Shown here one piece after another: positions 62,060 through 64,000 of a stretch of DNA of 64,000 bases. Below the pieces are notes generated by a model that had not been told where the DNA came from, did not search any database, and saw only the letters and a program-made list of their open reading frames with translations. The stretch's first letter is position 1. Each line of letters opens with the position of its first letter. The position numbers were made by a program, and so were the translations under genes. The stretch is from Camarhynchus parvulus (taxonomy: Eukaryota; Chordata; Aves; Passeriformes; Thraupidae): NCBI RefSeq assembly GCF_901933205.1, contig NC_044571.1:76695689-76759688 (forward strand). The letters are read 5' to 3'.

Positions 62060-64000
62060 TATTGCCTACAAGAAATTAAACTCTCAAAGCAGCACTTCTC
62101 CAGGGGATTAATATACTAGGTAAAGTATTTGACCTCAGGACTTGAAGCATATTTCCCATTCTTGTTTACGTGTCTCTAGAGGGTGTTCAGCAGTTACCCA
62201 GAAGCATGGTGTCTGATTTGTCTTGGAGCATTTTGCCACTTTCTGTCATGTGCTTCAAAACATTAGCAGCAATTTGTGACTGATATGACTTCATATAAAG
62301 GTTTTCAAAAGATAAGCAACAAGAAATCCATTTAAGTCTTTCAGCTGATGGACTTGTAATTTAAAAATAAAACAGTGCTTAGCAAAGTTTAAAAATGGAC
62401 CACAACTCTTACACAAAATTCAGTACAACAGGGAACACACACTATGAAATGAAACTTCAAAATTGTAACTGTGACATATGTAATATATGGCACAATCAGC
62501 TGCTTTTTCTGACTCCTGCATGTATAATTCATAAGTGACTGCCATTTTCCAATAACTTTTCCTTTACATCCAGCATTTTTCTTATGTCCACCATACTTGA
62601 ACTATACCTTTGAAATTATGCTTCTGAATATGTGCATGATCATCAACTGGTACTGAATTTTTAAACAATCATTTATTTTTCTGCTGTCATGCAATAATCT
62701 CATCCTTATCATAATTTTAAAATCTTAAAACAAAAGTATTTTAGCATGGTTATTTAGTAACAGAGAGACCTGAAGGGCATTTCAAAGCCCTGTAAACAGA
62801 AACCTTTAGACTATGTTTTTTGTCAGTTTACATCTACATTTGAATGAGAGATTCTTACAGGAAAAATCTGCATGAATTTGGTTTGAAGAGTCTACTGATA
62901 CAGCCTGCCCTATTTTGGTAAACTTATGATTTTATTATATGGTCTTGAACAAGACCCCAGGTTATGATTGGAGTATCTAGCTCCTCTCCTTCTCCACTGC
63001 CTCCCTACCTCCTCCAGGCATTACAATTCCAAGGACTATACATCAACACTGATCAATGAACACGCCAGTGAAATGTAGCTGCTCTAAACCAGCTTTTGCT
63101 CGTTAGAAAAAATGGAGCAATCAGGCTGTAAATCACCAGAGCAGCAGTTTTGTCTGTCACGAATCTCTGAGCTCCAAGCAGAGGCTTTTCAAGCATTCAC
63201 CTGACAGGAAGCCTGGAAAGTTGTGAAAGGGCAGGGATGGTGCCCATCAATCCCTAGAGTCAGCGAGACATGTCTCTGCCAGACAGCTGTGAGACAAACA
63301 CTACTTGTCTGAATGCAGAGAGACCTTGACACACTCCCATAGGAATGAGAAGTTAAATTAAGGAGCAATGCGTTAGGAAAATAATAAACATGCTCATTTA
63401 TTTTATTTCCTTTAAGTAAAGCATCATCACATTCAGCAAATCTGTGCAAAGTCTATTTACTTGTAGCTGTACAGTTTTAACTCTTATGTCCCCTTAAACC
63501 AAAGATATGTTTTAAGCAATGTTTGGAGAAAAGTAATGTCTGCTTGGTCTTTACTGCAAATCCCAGATATTAGTGCAGCAAATGTATTGAAGAATACAGG
63601 GAGTTAAACAGAAATTCTTCCTTTTAAAAGTATTGAGCTTGAAGTATAGCATCAGTTGCCTTTACAGACCCAAGAGACTTGAAACTCCAAGATTCAGTGT
63701 CTGGATCATCTGCTAACAGTCTACTGATCAGATGGAAAGTGTTTTATCCCAGGATGTAATTAGCAAAATGACAATACTAAGGCAATTTCTAGGCCAAGTG
63801 TGCTTACTGGAGTTACTCTAGATTTAAAAAGTTTTGCTGTAAAATGGAATTTAGTTCCTAATGGATGTTGAATGGTATGAACCTAAATTAATGCAGGTTT
63901 TCTCAGTTAAGCTTTTACTTGAAAAGATAAAAAATTAATAGAGTTAATATAATCATATTCTTCTATCTGACCTTCCAGAATATATCTTTTCCCAGGTTCT

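Larger units (their letters stand above)
31949..64000 (-). other. CNTN5: CNTN5 upstream intron (partial), or 5' region
   Basis: This sequence lies upstream of the first visible coding exon. That exon starts in phase 1, so a preceding coding exon carrying the start codon and signal peptide must exist. I did not find one, so this stretch is inferred to be a single large intron, possibly with untranslated 5' exons I cannot recognise. It contains CR1 copies (35906-36270, 43960-44024, 49018-49282, 58859-59520), two LTR-like elements (about 46345-46710 and 57534-58115), a MIR-like SINE relic (54485-54585), small tandem duplications and several candidate conserved non-coding stretches. Confidence 0.7.

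Noticed and set aside
1..64000. CRISPR arrays, bacterial promoters, operons or tRNA/rRNA genes
   Set aside because: No regularly spaced repeats, no ribosomal motifs and no cloverleaf with box A/B were noticed; the DNA is vertebrate intron.

Overview
The window is vertebrate nuclear DNA, almost certainly from a bird and probably a songbird. The base composition is AT-rich, there is no operon-like coding density, and most of the recognisable interspersed repeats are CR1-type LINE fragments. There are also two solo LTR-like elements whose general appearance I associate with passerine endogenous retroviruses; that lineage call is from memory. No L1 or Alu-type repeats were seen. A few old MIR-like SINE tails fit an amniote genome.

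The only protein-coding gene I can support is the 5' part of CNTN5 (contactin-5, also called NB-2), on the minus strand. Three coding exons are visible, in transcription order. The first, 31948 to 31730, encodes the contactin-5-specific Ser/Pro/Arg-rich segment that follows the signal peptide. The second, 23501 to 23378, encodes the first half of Ig domain 1, including its first cysteine. The third, 18303 to 18128, encodes the second half of Ig domain 1, from the core Trp to the second Cys. The reading frame continues through all three without a break (intron phases 1, 1, 2 and 1), and each exon has AG/GT splice borders. The signal-peptide exon was not found and should lie beyond 64000 or be unrecognised here. 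The next exon, which would start Ig domain 2, was not found between 1 and 18127.

Layout: 1-18127 is the intron after the Ig1 exon pair, with CR1 and MIR-like fragments and simple repeats. 18128-31948 holds the three exons and two introns of about 4-5 kb and 8 kb. 31949-64000 is the large upstream intron, with CR1 copies, two LTR-like elements lying in the same orientation as CNTN5, an old SINE tail, small tandem duplications and several stretches that look like conserved non-coding sequence. Almost all the other open reading frames of 60-110 codons look like chance frames, repeats or low-complexity DNA.

Points that merit a second look are a perfect 17-bp-arm hairpin at 1006-1044, a 55-nt uninterrupted pyrimidine-purine alternation at 1657-1711, the two sense-oriented LTRs, a 52-codon small ORF with splice-like borders at 34215-34373, and the candidate regulatory stretches. 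I did not find clear evidence of a new biological system.
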